Shown here one piece after another: positions 16,526 through 24,677 of a DNA stretch of 64,000 nt (position 1 is the first letter of the stretch; every line of letters begins with the position of its first letter). This stretch comes from Corynebacterium jeikeium. Its GTDB lineage: Bacteria > Actinomycetota > Actinomycetes > Mycobacteriales > Mycobacteriaceae. Where the stretch lies: the NCBI RefSeq assembly GCF_028609885.1, contig NZ_CP063195.1:682001-746000 (forward strand). The letters are read 5' to 3'. The notes beneath the pieces are model-generated. The model was not told the DNA's origin. It was given only the letters and a program-made list of their open reading frames with translations, and ran no database searches. The translations under genes and the position numbers were made by a program.

Positions 16526-18070
16526 ATGGCCAGACCATCTCGCACTATCACCACTCTCCTATTCGCCCTCACCCTCGGCATCGGCTTCACCCCCACCGTG
16601 CAAGCTCAGCCCGCACAACCACCAGCAGCCGCCAGCACACCAGGCGACAACAACGCCGATTACGTCGCACCCGGGCGCGAAGATCTCGAACCGGCAGAAC
16701 CAGGCTTCGACGACAACAACGTAGATAACCAAGCGGGCAAAAACTGGCACCCCACCATCAACCCCAAAAGCAAAGTCATCCCAGGACAGATGCGTTCCGA
16801 TAAAGAAGAAATCCCTGGTGGTTTCACCAAGGAACAGGCCAACCGCGCCGAGGTCCAAGAAGCTAAAGAACAGGCCACACAGGCACGCTCTGGGATCCAG
16901 ACTTTTGCCGTTGTCGATACGTGCCGAACGTACTGGCCCAGCCCGTTCAAGGTCTGCGGAAAGATCCGCGAAAAGTACGACTCCCTCGGCGGACCACAAA
17001 GCTTCCTAACCTGGCCAAAATCCGACGAACTGAAGGTTCCCGATGGTGTGGGGCGCCGCAACGAGTTCGTCAACGGATTCATCTACTGGCACCCTAATAC
17101 CGGTGCTCATTCGATCACCACGCACTTCTCTGTCGCTTGGGCACGTATCGGATGGGAACGTGGACCGCTAGGTTACCCCACCACTGACGAATTTGGCCTG
17201 TCTGGCAGTATCGGGCGTAAGCAATCCTTCGAGCACGGCCACATCTACGGCTCATTGGCAGGACTGGCCACAATCCACGGGGCGATCTACGACAAGTGGG
17301 TGCAAACCGGGGCAGAAAAAGGCCCGCTTGGCTACCCCACAGGTGATGAAACAAAAACCCCTGACGGCATCGGACGGTTCCATAACTTCACCCGCGGGAA
17401 GATCTACTGGCACCCACAATATGGAGCACATAGCGTTGTGGGAGCACAGCAGTTGATCTGGGAAGCGAGCGGACGTGAGCAAGGTATCTATGGATACCCT
17501 ACTTCCGAACAATTTTTGGACAGTAAAGGAAATGTTGTTCAAAACTTCTCAAAAAGTCGACTGGATCTAAGTGTGTACCTAGGAAACACCGCCACTACAC
17601 GAGTGGGAGAGAAGCTACTTAACGATAAACTAGTTGCTCTTTATCCTGAGTTGGCCAGTGGGGGGAATGTGGAGATAGGCGCACGAAATGTCCTTGTTGC
17701 CAATGCAGAAACTAGAGATTCTCGTGTAGTGGGCGGAAAAGAGGTAGTGACAATCATTCCAGTCCCTAGCTACTATTTATATGACTGGCATAGAGGAAAT
17801 CTAAACGACTACTGCACATCTAGCCCTGATGAATACTCTGGAGGAGTAAAGAATGCAGATTTCAGAGGACCTTGCGCTATTCATGATATGTGCTACCAGG
17901 CTGTTTCTCGAGGAGAAAGGACCCAATCATTTTGTGATGAAAGGTTCCACTCGCAGCTATTGCTAACCTGCGAAGGTGTATACTCACGATACAGTGTAGA
18001 TAGGTATCGGTGCGGAAATGTAGCCCAGGTTTACTATCAAGTCGTAAAGAATGCTCCTCATGATTTTTAA
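16526..18070 (+). CDS. Secreted LGFP-repeat protein with C-terminal phospholipase A2-like domain
   Basis: Signal peptide at residues 1-27 with cleavage after VQA. A Pro/Asp-rich linker follows, then four LGFP repeats (~150-355: SLGGPQSFLTWP, GWERGPLGYPTTDEF, GPLGYPTGDET, GIYGYPTSEQF), a module found in actinobacterial cell-wall-associated proteins. The C-terminal ~165 residues have the phospholipase A2 active-site motif CAIHDMCYQA (~residues 450-459, catalytic His-Asp pair) and several Cys that could form disulphides. It probably hydrolyses phospholipids outside the cell while held in the wall. 514 aa. The 5' part has chromosomal composition; from ~17,500 the DNA becomes AT-rich, so the enzyme domain looks acquired. 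The neighbour 18074 starts 3 bp after the stop. Confidence 0.85.
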   Translation: MARPSRTITTLLFALTLGIGFTPTVQAQPAQPPAAASTPGDNNADYVAPGREDLEPAEPGFDDNNVDNQAGKNWHPTINPKSKVIPGQMRSDKEEIPGGFTKEQANRAEVQEAKEQATQARSGIQTFAVVDTCRTYWPSPFKVCGKIREKYDSLGGPQSFLTWPKSDELKVPDGVGRRNEFVNGFIYWHPNTGAHSITTHFSVAWARIGWERGPLGYPTTDEFGLSGSIGRKQSFEHGHIYGSLAGLATIHGAIYDKWVQTGAEKGPLGYPTGDETKTPDGIGRFHNFTRGKIYWHPQYGAHSVVGAQQLIWEASGREQGIYGYPTSEQFLDSKGNVVQNFSKSRLDLSVYLGNTATTRVGEKLLNDKLVALYPELASGGNVEIGARNVLVANAETRDSRVVGGKEVVTIIPVPSYYLYDWHRGNLNDYCTSSPDEYSGGVKNADFRGPCAIHDMCYQAVSRGERTQSFCDERFHSQLLLTCEGVYSRYSVDRYRCGNVAQVYYQVVKNAPHDF

Positions 18071-18073
18071 GGA

Positions 18074-18472
18074 ATGATTAATTTGATAAAGCGCATTCTT
18101 TTCTTGCCGATCATTGAACTTATTCTTATTTCTCTGTCCTTGTTTGGCTTATCAAGATGGATCATAATGCCTTTTTATGACCCATCTTACGGTACGGAGA
18201 GCCAGTTTTTTGATTCCTTCAATCAATCTCTTGTAATAATCTCGGCAATTTCTGCCCTTTTGGGCATTTTTCTTGCGGTAATTGTCCCAAATAAAATCGC
18301 TACAGGGTGGGCGATCATTGCCGCTGGAGCGGTGGCTGTCGTACTTGTTAAAAGCATGGAAGACAATAGCCCTAACATTGGCGGAGGTCTCATATTTTTA
18401 GTCGGCGAAGTCCTCCTGTTGGCAGGGTTCTCTATGGTCGTTAGGTTCTATTTGATTTCTCTATTAAGATAA
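18074..18472 (+). CDS. Small AT-rich membrane protein downstream of the phospholipase gene
   Basis: Unrecognised 132-aa protein with four predicted membrane helices (~10-32, ~52-72, ~76-93, ~103-128) and little soluble sequence. The ATG lies 3 bp after the PLA2 stop and its AAGGA overlaps that stop, so it is almost certainly co-translated. It shares the AT-rich composition of the PLA2 domain, which suggests they arrived together. A protective (immunity-like) role for the producer's membrane is a hypothesis from gene order only. Confidence 0.7.
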   Translation: MINLIKRILFLPIIELILISLSLFGLSRWIIMPFYDPSYGTESQFFDSFNQSLVIISAISALLGIFLAVIVPNKIATGWAIIAAGAVAVVLVKSMEDNSPNIGGGLIFLVGEVLLLAGFSMVVRFYLISLLR

Positions 18473-18552
18473 TCCATACTGTTTGACTACTGCTATAATA
18501 GGTTAGATTATCCAAGTCCGCTATCGATATGATCGACCTGACCATGGTCTCC

Positions 18553-19191
18553 TTAAGCCAAATCCGTAGTTCGCGTTGGCTTGCCAAAGCGGCTATACAG
18601 CGTTGTTCGCCCTACCTTCAAAACGTCGTGCGACTTCCGCTTTCGGTACACCAGCATCCACCCATGCATGCGCCTGATCAACCTGCTCCGCAGTAAGCGC
18701 GCGGGCACGACCTTTGTACACCCCTCGCTCGAGCAATCCCCTCGGCTTGACGCTCCCTAATGATTGAGCGTTCAAATTCCGCCACCGAACCCAGCAGCCC
18801 GAGCATCAGCTTGGCGATCGGGGTGGAGTCCTTCGAGTAGATCTGTCCCTCCTTGAGGAACTCCACCGACACCCCTTTGCTGACTAACTCGTCAACAATG
18901 GCATACAGATCCGTTAATGACCGCGCGCACCGATCCATCGACGGCGACCACAAGCTGATCCCCCGCACGGACATACCGCATCGCTTCATCAAGACTAGGC
19001 CACTTTCGTGAACCACCACTAGCCCTATCTGTGTAATAGGTGAAGACCTTCTCCGCCTTGAGTTGCTCAATCTGGCGATCAAGATTCTGATCTTTCGAGC
19101 TCACCCGGGCATAACCCACCTTTTGCCCCGAGATCACACCCAACTGTTCCGTGATCTCTAGAGGCAGTGACGGTTCTGTTCCGTTAGTCAT
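18553..19191 (-). pseudogene. Serine recombinase (Tn3 resolvase/invertase type), multiply frameshifted
   Basis: Pieces of one resolvase run consecutively on the minus strand in different frames. The catalytic N-terminus is QKVGYARVSSKDQNLDRQIEQL (Ser in RVSS) and DQLVVAVDGSVR. The E-helix region follows (SLTDLYAIVDELVSKGVSVEFLKEG, then AEFERSIIRERQAEGIARARG). The DNA-binding helix-turn-helix is split between YKGRARALTAEQVDQ..PKAEVARRF and VGRTTLYSRFGKP, ending at a TAA (18553-18555). At least three frame breaks are needed (near 18930, 18710 and 18620), so no active enzyme is made. It may have mobilised the surrounding island. Confidence 0.85.
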
Positions 19192-19225
19192 GGAGCCAAC
19201 CCTAGCCAACAGGAAATCTTGTCAT

Positions 19226-19728
19226 TCACAAAGTGTTCGCTTGGGGTACAGCCGTCACGTTAGGGTTGCTAGACCTATAGGCGTAGGTGGGTTTCAATGC
19301 CTCTGCGTAAATCGCATCAGCGAACTCGCATGATGTTTGGAGAGGAACGCTGATCTCAGCGCCATTTGCAGTGACCCCGCAGTCATTTCGCGGGTAAGCA
19401 CTTCCCCGTTGGAAGAGGGACGTTTGCGTTTGCCTCGCGTCGGCTCAGCTGCGCGGTTGTTGCTTTCTGTGGCAGAGCTGTGACCGGAACCGTGGTTTGA
19501 AGCCGGTGGGGTGGGGTTGGGGCCGGACTTCTTGGTGGACTTAGCGCGTGTGGTTTCGTCTGCCTTGTCGTCCTTTTTAGAGGCCTCACCCTTAGCTGCC
19601 GAATTCTGCTGTGCAGAGGCGTTGGCGGCGCTGCCTGAGTCGGCGGCATCGTTGGAATCTTCAGATCCGCAGGCGCTTAACCCCATCGTGGCGACGGTGA
19701 GTGGAGCTAGGGCAGATATACGCTTCAT
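19226..19728 (-). pseudogene. Lipoprotein gene, frameshifted and truncated by the island
   Basis: Starts MKRISALAPLTVATMGLSAC, a signal peptide with lipobox LSAC for lipidation at the Cys, followed by an Asp/Ser/Ala/Lys-rich linker. This frame ends at 19294. Before that, coding sense moves to another frame (RNDCGVTANGAEI, then TSCEFADAIYAEALKPTYAY) and runs to a TGA at 19226-19228 just inside the right island repeat. So there is a frameshift at about 19380-19450 plus truncation. The missing C-terminus matches the remnant at 15600-15812. Function unknown. Confidence 0.72.
19234..19251 (+). repeat. Right 18-bp direct repeat of the island
   Basis: Matches 15776-15793 with one mismatch (A/T). 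In the minus-strand reading it encodes V-P-Q-A-N of the lipoprotein N-terminal part. Confidence 0.8.
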
Positions 19729-19785
19729 GAAAACGTCCTTAAGTAAAGGAATGAGTCGTATTAATGAAGAAGCCTAGCGCTTCCG

Positions 19786-20715
19786 CTAGTCATTCACAGT
19801 GAGAACGACCTTTCCCAGCGCGTGCCCCGACTCGACCTCTTCGTAGCCCTCGGCAGCGGCGCTGAAGGGAAGCTCCCTGCCGATTACCGGGCGCATCGCA
19901 CCCTCCGCCACCAAGCGGGCGAGCTCTGCGAAGCGCTCCTGGGTGCGGACTCGAGTGATGCCACTGCCACCCAGGCGGGTGGCCAGCTGTTTGTCGGCAG
20001 CGCTGCGGATCGCGCCCTCCGGCGCAAGGTGCGCCAGCCCCTCCAAGACCTCGCCGCCGACGAGGTCCAGGATGCCGTCCATCGGCGGAACTGTGACGTG
20101 GGAGCCAGTCTTGCCCAGCTCCGCGGTATCCATAAACCGCGCGCCCAGGCGCTCTACCAGGACCTTCTTACGGGCGCTGGCGATGCCGATAACCTCAATG
20201 TCGAAATGCCGCGCCAGTTGCAGGGCATGCGTTCCCACGCCGCCGCCCGCGCCGATCACCAGCAGGCGGGCGCCCTCATCCGGCCAGGTCTCCAGGTCGT
20301 GCAGTTCCGCCAAAGCGTCATAGGCGGTTCCGGCGGCCGCGGGGAGGCAGGCGGCATCCGTCGCCTCTACCCCGCTGGGGATAGCTGCGGTCGAGGTGGC
20401 GTCCAAAAGAACAAAAGAATCACTCGCAGCACCAGTGCTGGAGAAAGCCGAGCCAAAGACGCGATCACCTGGCGAAAACCCGGTGGAAGGGTCGGCCTCG
20501 ATGACGATGCCAGCGGCCTCGCGGCCCATGGCCATGGGGAAAGAGACCGGGAAGGAGCCCTGGCGCTGGCCGTTCCGCACTTTAATATCGCCGGGGTTCA
20601 GGCTGATCGCCGTGGGGCGGATCAGCACGCTGCCGGGCTGCCAGGTGGGGTCGGCGACGTCGAGGAAGCGGGTGACCTCGGGGCCGCCGAAGGAATCAAA
20701 GCCGAAGATACGCAT
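19786..20715 (-). CDS. Zinc-independent MDR-type NADPH:quinone oxidoreductase
   Basis: Medium-chain reductase of the quinone oxidoreductase group. The GroES-like N-terminus (MRIFGFDSFGGPEVTRF) is followed by PGDIKVRNG and MAMGREAAGIV, and the Rossmann NADP-binding loop is LLVIGAGGGVGTHALQLARH (~residue 140). There are no zinc-binding Cys residues, so quinones or enals rather than alcohols are the likely substrates. ATG at 20715 (309 aa); an ATG three codons earlier is possible. It follows the symporter gene on the same strand after 21 bp and may be co-transcribed. Confidence 0.85.
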   Translation of the reverse strand: MRIFGFDSFGGPEVTRFLDVADPTWQPGSVLIRPTAISLNPGDIKVRNGQRQGSFPVSFPMAMGREAAGIVIEADPSTGFSPGDRVFGSAFSSTGAASDSFVLLDATSTAAIPSGVEATDAACLPAAAGTAYDALAELHDLETWPDEGARLLVIGAGGGVGTHALQLARHFDIEVIGIASARKKVLVERLGARFMDTAELGKTGSHVTVPPMDGILDLVGGEVLEGLAHLAPEGAIRSAADKQLATRLGGSGITRVRTQERFAELARLVAEGAMRPVIGRELPFSAAAEGYEEVESGHALGKVVLTVND

Positions 20716-20736
20716 GATTCCCATGGTAGGGCGCTG

Positions 20737-21729
20737 CTAGTTCTTGGCGAAGCGGCGCATGAGGAAAGCGAATAGAGCGCCGGAGATGTTGTGCCACACG
20801 GCGGCGACCGCACCGGGGATGGCGGCCTCCGGAGCCCAATACTTGCCCGACATGCCAGAGGCCAGGCCAGCGGACTGCGTGGCGACCTCGATGGCGGTGG
20901 TACGGCACACGGCGGGGGATTCGCCGGTGGCGCGGGCGGCGAAGTAGCCCAGGATGTAGCCGATGAGGTTGTGGATGATGACGGCGACCAGGACGGTTAC
21001 GCCGACGTTCATCAGCGTCTCGGAAGACTTAGCCACTGCGGGGAAGACCACGCCACCGATGGCGATGATGGACAGCCACGGCAGGACTGGCAGCAGGAAC
21101 TGGACGATGCGGTCGAAGATCACACGGATGACCAGGCCGCCGATGACGGGCAGCAGCACGGTCTGGACCAGGCTCCACGCCATGGACTTGCCATCCACCG
21201 GGGTTTCCTCGCCCGCGAGCAGCAGCATGATCACCGGGGTGACGATCGGGGAGAGGATCGTGGAGACGGAGGTCATGGTCACAGACAGGGCAACGTCGCC
21301 CTTCGCCAGGTAGGAAACCACGTTGGAAGTAGTGCCGCCCGGGACGGAGCCCAGCATGAGCAAACCGATTGCCAGCATTGGGTTCAGCCCCAGCAGCTTG
21401 GCAACGGCTACAGCACCCAGCGGCATGATGACGAACTGCGCCAGCACGCCGATGAAGATCGGCATGGGGCGCTTGATGACCAGTGCGAAGTCGGGCAGCG
21501 TCAGAGTGAGGCCCATGCACAGCATGATGATGGCGATCATCGTGGAGATGTGTGCTGCCAGGGGAGTGAAGGTGCCCGGGCTGGCCAGTGCGAGGCCCGC
21601 GCCAATCAAGATGAATGCGGGGAAGGCCCACACGGCAATGGTGGCGGAGCGTTCCTCAGTTGCATTGGTGGCATTGGTGTTTTCCGCGCCGGTTTGAGGC
21701 GCTTCTGCGTTCTTCTCTTCGGTCGTCAT
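20737..21729 (-). CDS. Bile acid:sodium symporter family (BASS/SBF) transporter
   Basis: Integral membrane protein with about nine to ten helices. The SBF family core is PMPIFIGVLAQFVIMPLGAV, followed by GSVPGGTTSNVVSYLAKGD (the conserved crossover segment binding Na+) and the C-terminal EVATQSAGLASGMSGKYW. Bacterial relatives move keto acids, pantoate or similar anions; the substrate cannot be read here. ATG at 21729, 330 aa. The ATG follows a TATACT hexamer by 6 nt, supporting this start and a leaderless transcript; longer versions of the frame run into the neighbouring gene. Confidence 0.88.
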   Translation of the reverse strand: MTTEEKNAEAPQTGAENTNATNATEERSATIAVWAFPAFILIGAGLALASPGTFTPLAAHISTMIAIIMLCMGLTLTLPDFALVIKRPMPIFIGVLAQFVIMPLGAVAVAKLLGLNPMLAIGLLMLGSVPGGTTSNVVSYLAKGDVALSVTMTSVSTILSPIVTPVIMLLLAGEETPVDGKSMAWSLVQTVLLPVIGGLVIRVIFDRIVQFLLPVLPWLSIIAIGGVVFPAVAKSSETLMNVGVTVLVAVIIHNLIGYILGYFAARATGESPAVCRTTAIEVATQSAGLASGMSGKYWAPEAAIPGAVAAVWHNISGALFAFLMRRFAKN

Positions 21730-21735
21730 GTGACC

Positions 21736-21757
21736 AGTATATGAGATTGGAATCTCA
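21736..21757 (-). promoter_or_regulatory. Leaderless promoter with an inverted repeat, symporter gene
   Basis: On the minus strand a -10 box TATACT (21736-21741) ends 6 nt before the symporter ATG. It is preceded immediately by the inverted repeat TGAGATT-2nt-AATCTCA (21742-21757), which would lie in the -10/-35 spacer and block polymerase when bound. The regulator is unknown. Confidence 0.55.
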
Positions 21758-21877
21758 AAATATGAAATTCGGTGGGAAAGCCTGCCGTGAAAGGGGGTAA
21801 GGGCATTGGTTAGAGTGGTTCTCATAGCCCGCGCAGCCGGTTCCGCGCCCAGGCTCGGACCAAAAGAAGGAGCGACC

Positions 21878-22543
21878 ATGAACCAACCCCGCACCTGGTT
21901 CACCAGCGACCTGCACCTCGGCCACCCCTTCGTTGCTGAATTACGTGGCTATGGGTCCAGTGGAGAGATCGACGCGGATGTCGAGCGACATGACGCAACG
22001 ATCCTGAATAACCTCAATAACGCTCTGGCTCCGGGCGACACGCTGTGGGTTCTAGGCGATATCTCTTCCGGATGGGGGCCACAGGAAGAGCGAGCGCTGG
22101 ATCTGCTGGCCCAAACCTTTTCCGGCCTGGACGTCACCGTTCACTTGATCGCCGGTAACCACGACACCTGCCACCCGCTGCACGCCGACAGTGCCGAACG
22201 GCAGCGCAGATTTCTGGAGGTTTTCGATTCCGTGCAGCCCTACCAGTGCGTCGTTCCGTGGGATCCGGACGGCGACGGGGTGGCCGATAACGAAGACCTA
22301 GCCAAGAAGGCCGATACCGAGGTCGCCTGGCTGTGCCACTTCCCGCGCCCTGGTCAGGATCATGAGGGTATGGAGTCTCGCTACGACTCTCTACGCCTGG
22401 ACGTGCCATACGTCATTCATGGCCACCTGCATTCCGCGTCGCCGATGACCGGTCCTGGTCAGGTCGATGTCGGAGTGGATGCTTGGGGGCTGCACCCGGC
22501 TCCTTATGAGGAGGTTATGGAGCTGCTTTACCGCGACGCATAG
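21878..22543 (+). CDS. Calcineurin-like metallophosphoesterase
   Basis: The metal-binding motifs occur in order: SDLHLGH (residues ~10-16), LGDISSG (in place of GDxxD/GD), AGNHDT, and GHLHS near the C-terminus. These are typical of small phosphodiesterases/phosphatases of the calcineurin fold. Substrate unknown. The ATG at 21878 follows AAGAAGGAGCGACC, giving 221 aa. It is transcribed away from the symporter and separated from the next gene by ~100 bp with a TATATTTATGCT-like -10. Confidence 0.85.
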   Translation: MNQPRTWFTSDLHLGHPFVAELRGYGSSGEIDADVERHDATILNNLNNALAPGDTLWVLGDISSGWGPQEERALDLLAQTFSGLDVTVHLIAGNHDTCHPLHADSAERQRRFLEVFDSVQPYQCVVPWDPDGDGVADNEDLAKKADTEVAWLCHFPRPGQDHEGMESRYDSLRLDVPYVIHGHLHSASPMTGPGQVDVGVDAWGLHPAPYEEVMELLYRDA

Positions 22544-22647
22544 TGCTCAATGCAGGTGCGTAAGTACCTATCTATGTATATTTATGCTGTGCATGGTGAC
22601 GCCTACTTCTCGGCGCACGACAACCTGAATAAACGGGACTTGAGGTT

Positions 22648-23604
22648 ATGACGTTCAACTTTTCCCAGTACACCTACCGCCCGCGGCATGCGGCTAAGGA
22701 TTCACGCTCTGCCGCGAAGGGCATTGCAACTGCGGCTCTGACGGCCTCCATTGGTGTGGCAGGGTTTGCCGCTCCGGCGAATGCTGCGCCTGCAGGGCCA
22801 CCCGCCGGCTCGCAGCTTCCGCCGTTGCCACAGGTTCAACTGCCCCCGGCGCCGCAGCTCCCACCTTTGCCTCCGGTTCCGCAGGCCGTGGAGGATGCGC
22901 TGAACCAGCTGGGAATGTCCGCCAACCAGATCCCGGGTTCCTCCGCCCCGCAGCGACCGGCGCCGCACCGGCCGGCACCGAACAACGGCTACAAGGTGCG
23001 CACGATCCACAACGTGCCTGCCCGTACCTCGATGGCCGTGGTGACTAACAATGGTATTGCCAAGACTCCAAACGCTGACGAAGCCCGCCCGGGTCTGTCC
23101 ATCGTGAAGCTCTACATGGCGGATTACGTACTGCGTTACGGTGACCACAGCAACTCGGACCGCTACCTAACAGAGCGCATGATTCGCTTCTCAGACGACG
23201 GCGCTGCCTCCAAGATCAACCGCAAGTACCCGCGAGCCATCAGCACTATCGCCCGCGAGTACGGCCTGCGTAACACCCGAGCTGCTGCACACTGGGGTAA
23301 CTCCTATACTTCCGCGACGGACACGGCTCTGTTCTTGCACAACCTGCGTATCCGCCACCCACGCTCCCTGGTGTTGCACTGGATGCGTACTGCCAGCCCC
23401 GTGGCTGCAGACGGTACCCGTCAGGACTGGGGAACGGTGCACCTGCCGGGAGTCAACGGCACGAAGTGGGGCTGGTCCGATTACGGTCGCCAGACTTTGG
23501 CCTCGGCTTCCTTCGGCAACGGCTACACGGTGGCTTCCTTCTCCTGGGGCGGCCGTGGGGTACAGAACGCAGATACTCGGGCAGCAGCTGGGTACCTGCG
23601 ATAG
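22648..23604 (+). CDS. Secreted serine beta-lactamase/PBP-fold protein
   Basis: Export signal with a long n-region (~residues 1-48, AAPANAAPA cleavage region), a Pro/Leu-rich linker (~50-80) probably spanning the wall, then a domain with the active-site pattern of serine beta-lactamases: SxxK as SIVK (~151-154), SDN-like SDD in RFSDDGAAS, and the KTG position as KWG in NGTKWGWSD. The motifs suggest a penicillin-recognising serine hydrolase acting on peptidoglycan peptides or a beta-lactam, but two of the three are non-canonical. 318 aa, ATG at 22648. The next gene starts 71 bp downstream. Confidence 0.7.
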   Translation: MTFNFSQYTYRPRHAAKDSRSAAKGIATAALTASIGVAGFAAPANAAPAGPPAGSQLPPLPQVQLPPAPQLPPLPPVPQAVEDALNQLGMSANQIPGSSAPQRPAPHRPAPNNGYKVRTIHNVPARTSMAVVTNNGIAKTPNADEARPGLSIVKLYMADYVLRYGDHSNSDRYLTERMIRFSDDGAASKINRKYPRAISTIAREYGLRNTRAAAHWGNSYTSATDTALFLHNLRIRHPRSLVLHWMRTASPVAADGTRQDWGTVHLPGVNGTKWGWSDYGRQTLASASFGNGYTVASFSWGGRGVQNADTRAAAGYLR

Positions 23605-23675
23605 TCTTAATCCTCGAAGTGCAGAAGGCACGTAAAAGGACTGAGCTCGGCTCCTGGCACGGAAAGTTTTAGGAA

Positions 23676-24548
23676 ATGGCACCACAGGACAATAATCCCT
23701 TCAATAGCGGCGGTAACGGCGCGGACAGGCAGAACGCCGACGATCCGACCGAATACTTGGGGCAGGCCAAGCCAGAAGGCTCGAATGCAGAGCCCCCGCA
23801 GTACCGTCGCCAGGATGATCAGAACACGCAGGTCTTCGGGGCCTCCGGTGCCGGTAACGCGCAGGGCTACCAGAACCCGGGCAATCAGGGGTATGGCGCG
23901 CCCGGTTTCAACCCTCAGGGCGGCTACGGCCAGCAGGGCTATGGGCAAGCGTCCTACGGCCAGGCTGGTCAACAGGGTTACGGACAGTCGGGCCAGCAAG
24001 GCTATGGTCAGGCAGGCCAGCCCGGCCAGGCAGGCCAGTCGGGTCAGCCCGGATATGGTCAGCAGGGATACGGCCAGCAAGGTTTTGGTCAGCAGGGATA
24101 TGGGCAGCAGGGATATGGCCAGCCCGGCCAAGCATATGGTCAGCCTTTCGGCCAACCTGGTCCCAACGGCTCCAACGGACAGGGCGGCAACGGCAACGTA
24201 GCCAAGATCGTCATCGGCCTACTGGTTCTCATCGCGCTGGTAGTTGGCGGCGTACTGATTTATAACTTGGTTTCCAGCGACGATGACGAGGGCAAAAAGC
24301 CCAGCTCTTCCACGTCCGCGCCTACGGATACGACGGGTGAGAATGACGAAGAGACTTCGAGCAACCAGAGTGAAGACAACCCTCTGACTTCGCTGCCTAG
24401 CCCCTCCGGCATTACTCTGCCCTCTGACTTCCCAAATATGTCTGATTACGAGGATCAGCTCGACGACAGTTTGCAGGATCTTGAAGAGATGTTGAGTAGC
24501 CTGACCGAGAGCCCCAGCGACCCCACCGGAAATCCCAGCTACAACTAA
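23676..24548 (+). CDS. Gln/Gly/Tyr-repeat membrane protein
   Basis: No enzyme family. A cytoplasmic N-terminal half of ~170 residues is low-complexity, dominated by imperfect GYGQQ/GQAGQ repeats (DNA ~23,928-24,140). One membrane helix (~residues 176-198, [20 protein letters not shown]) leads to an acidic Ser/Thr/Asp-rich outer tail. The layout resembles actinobacterial proteins with DUF-type tails or polar-growth scaffolds, but I cannot name it. 290 aa; ATG at 23676 with TTTTAGGAAATGG. A strong terminator follows. Confidence 0.7.
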   Translation: MAPQDNNPFNSGGNGADRQNADDPTEYLGQAKPEGSNAEPPQYRRQDDQNTQVFGASGAGNAQGYQNPGNQGYGAPGFNPQGGYGQQGYGQASYGQAGQQGYGQSGQQGYGQAGQPGQAGQSGQPGYGQQGYGQQGFGQQGYGQQGYGQPGQAYGQPFGQPGPNGSNGQGGNGNVAKIVIGLLVLIALVVGGVLIYNLVSSDDDEGKKPSSSTSAPTDTTGENDEETSSNQSEDNPLTSLPSPSGITLPSDFPNMSDYEDQLDDSLQDLEEMLSSLTESPSDPTGNPSYN

Positions 24549-24613
24549 GGCCAGTTACGACTGGGCGCAGTCATAACTAGATCGGCTACGGCGGAGCTAA
24601 AACTTAGGGCTCT

Positions 24614-24677
24614 AACGTCAAACAAAAACAAGAAACCCCCAGGCGGACTTAAAACCTGGGGGTTTCTTGCTGACGTT
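24614..24677 (+). terminator. Strong intrinsic terminator
   Basis: Perfect stem AAGAAACCCCCAGG / CCTGGGGGTTTCTT (24630-24643 and 24655-24668) with an 11-nt loop, and an outer pairing AACGTCA/TGACGTT (24614-24620, 24671-24677). It is symmetrical enough to work in both directions. Confidence 0.85.

Larger units (their letters stand above)
15776..19251. mobile_element. Inserted island flanked by 18-bp direct repeats
   Basis: TGTTCGCATGGGGTACAG (15776-15793) and TGTTCGCTTGGGGTACAG (19234-19251) are direct repeats with one mismatch, 3,458 bp apart. They interrupt a lipoprotein gene whose two halves rejoin in frame across one repeat copy. Inside are a frameshifted gene, an LGFP/phospholipase A2 gene, an AT-rich membrane gene and a serine-recombinase pseudogene. 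No terminal inverted repeats or intact transposase are visible, so the mechanism (site-specific integration or another transposition product) is open. Confidence 0.65.

Noticed and set aside
23928-24140. Repeated unit pattern that could suggest a CRISPR array
   Set aside because: Units are short, imperfect, contiguous and in frame (GYGQQ codons); there are no spacers and no cas genes.
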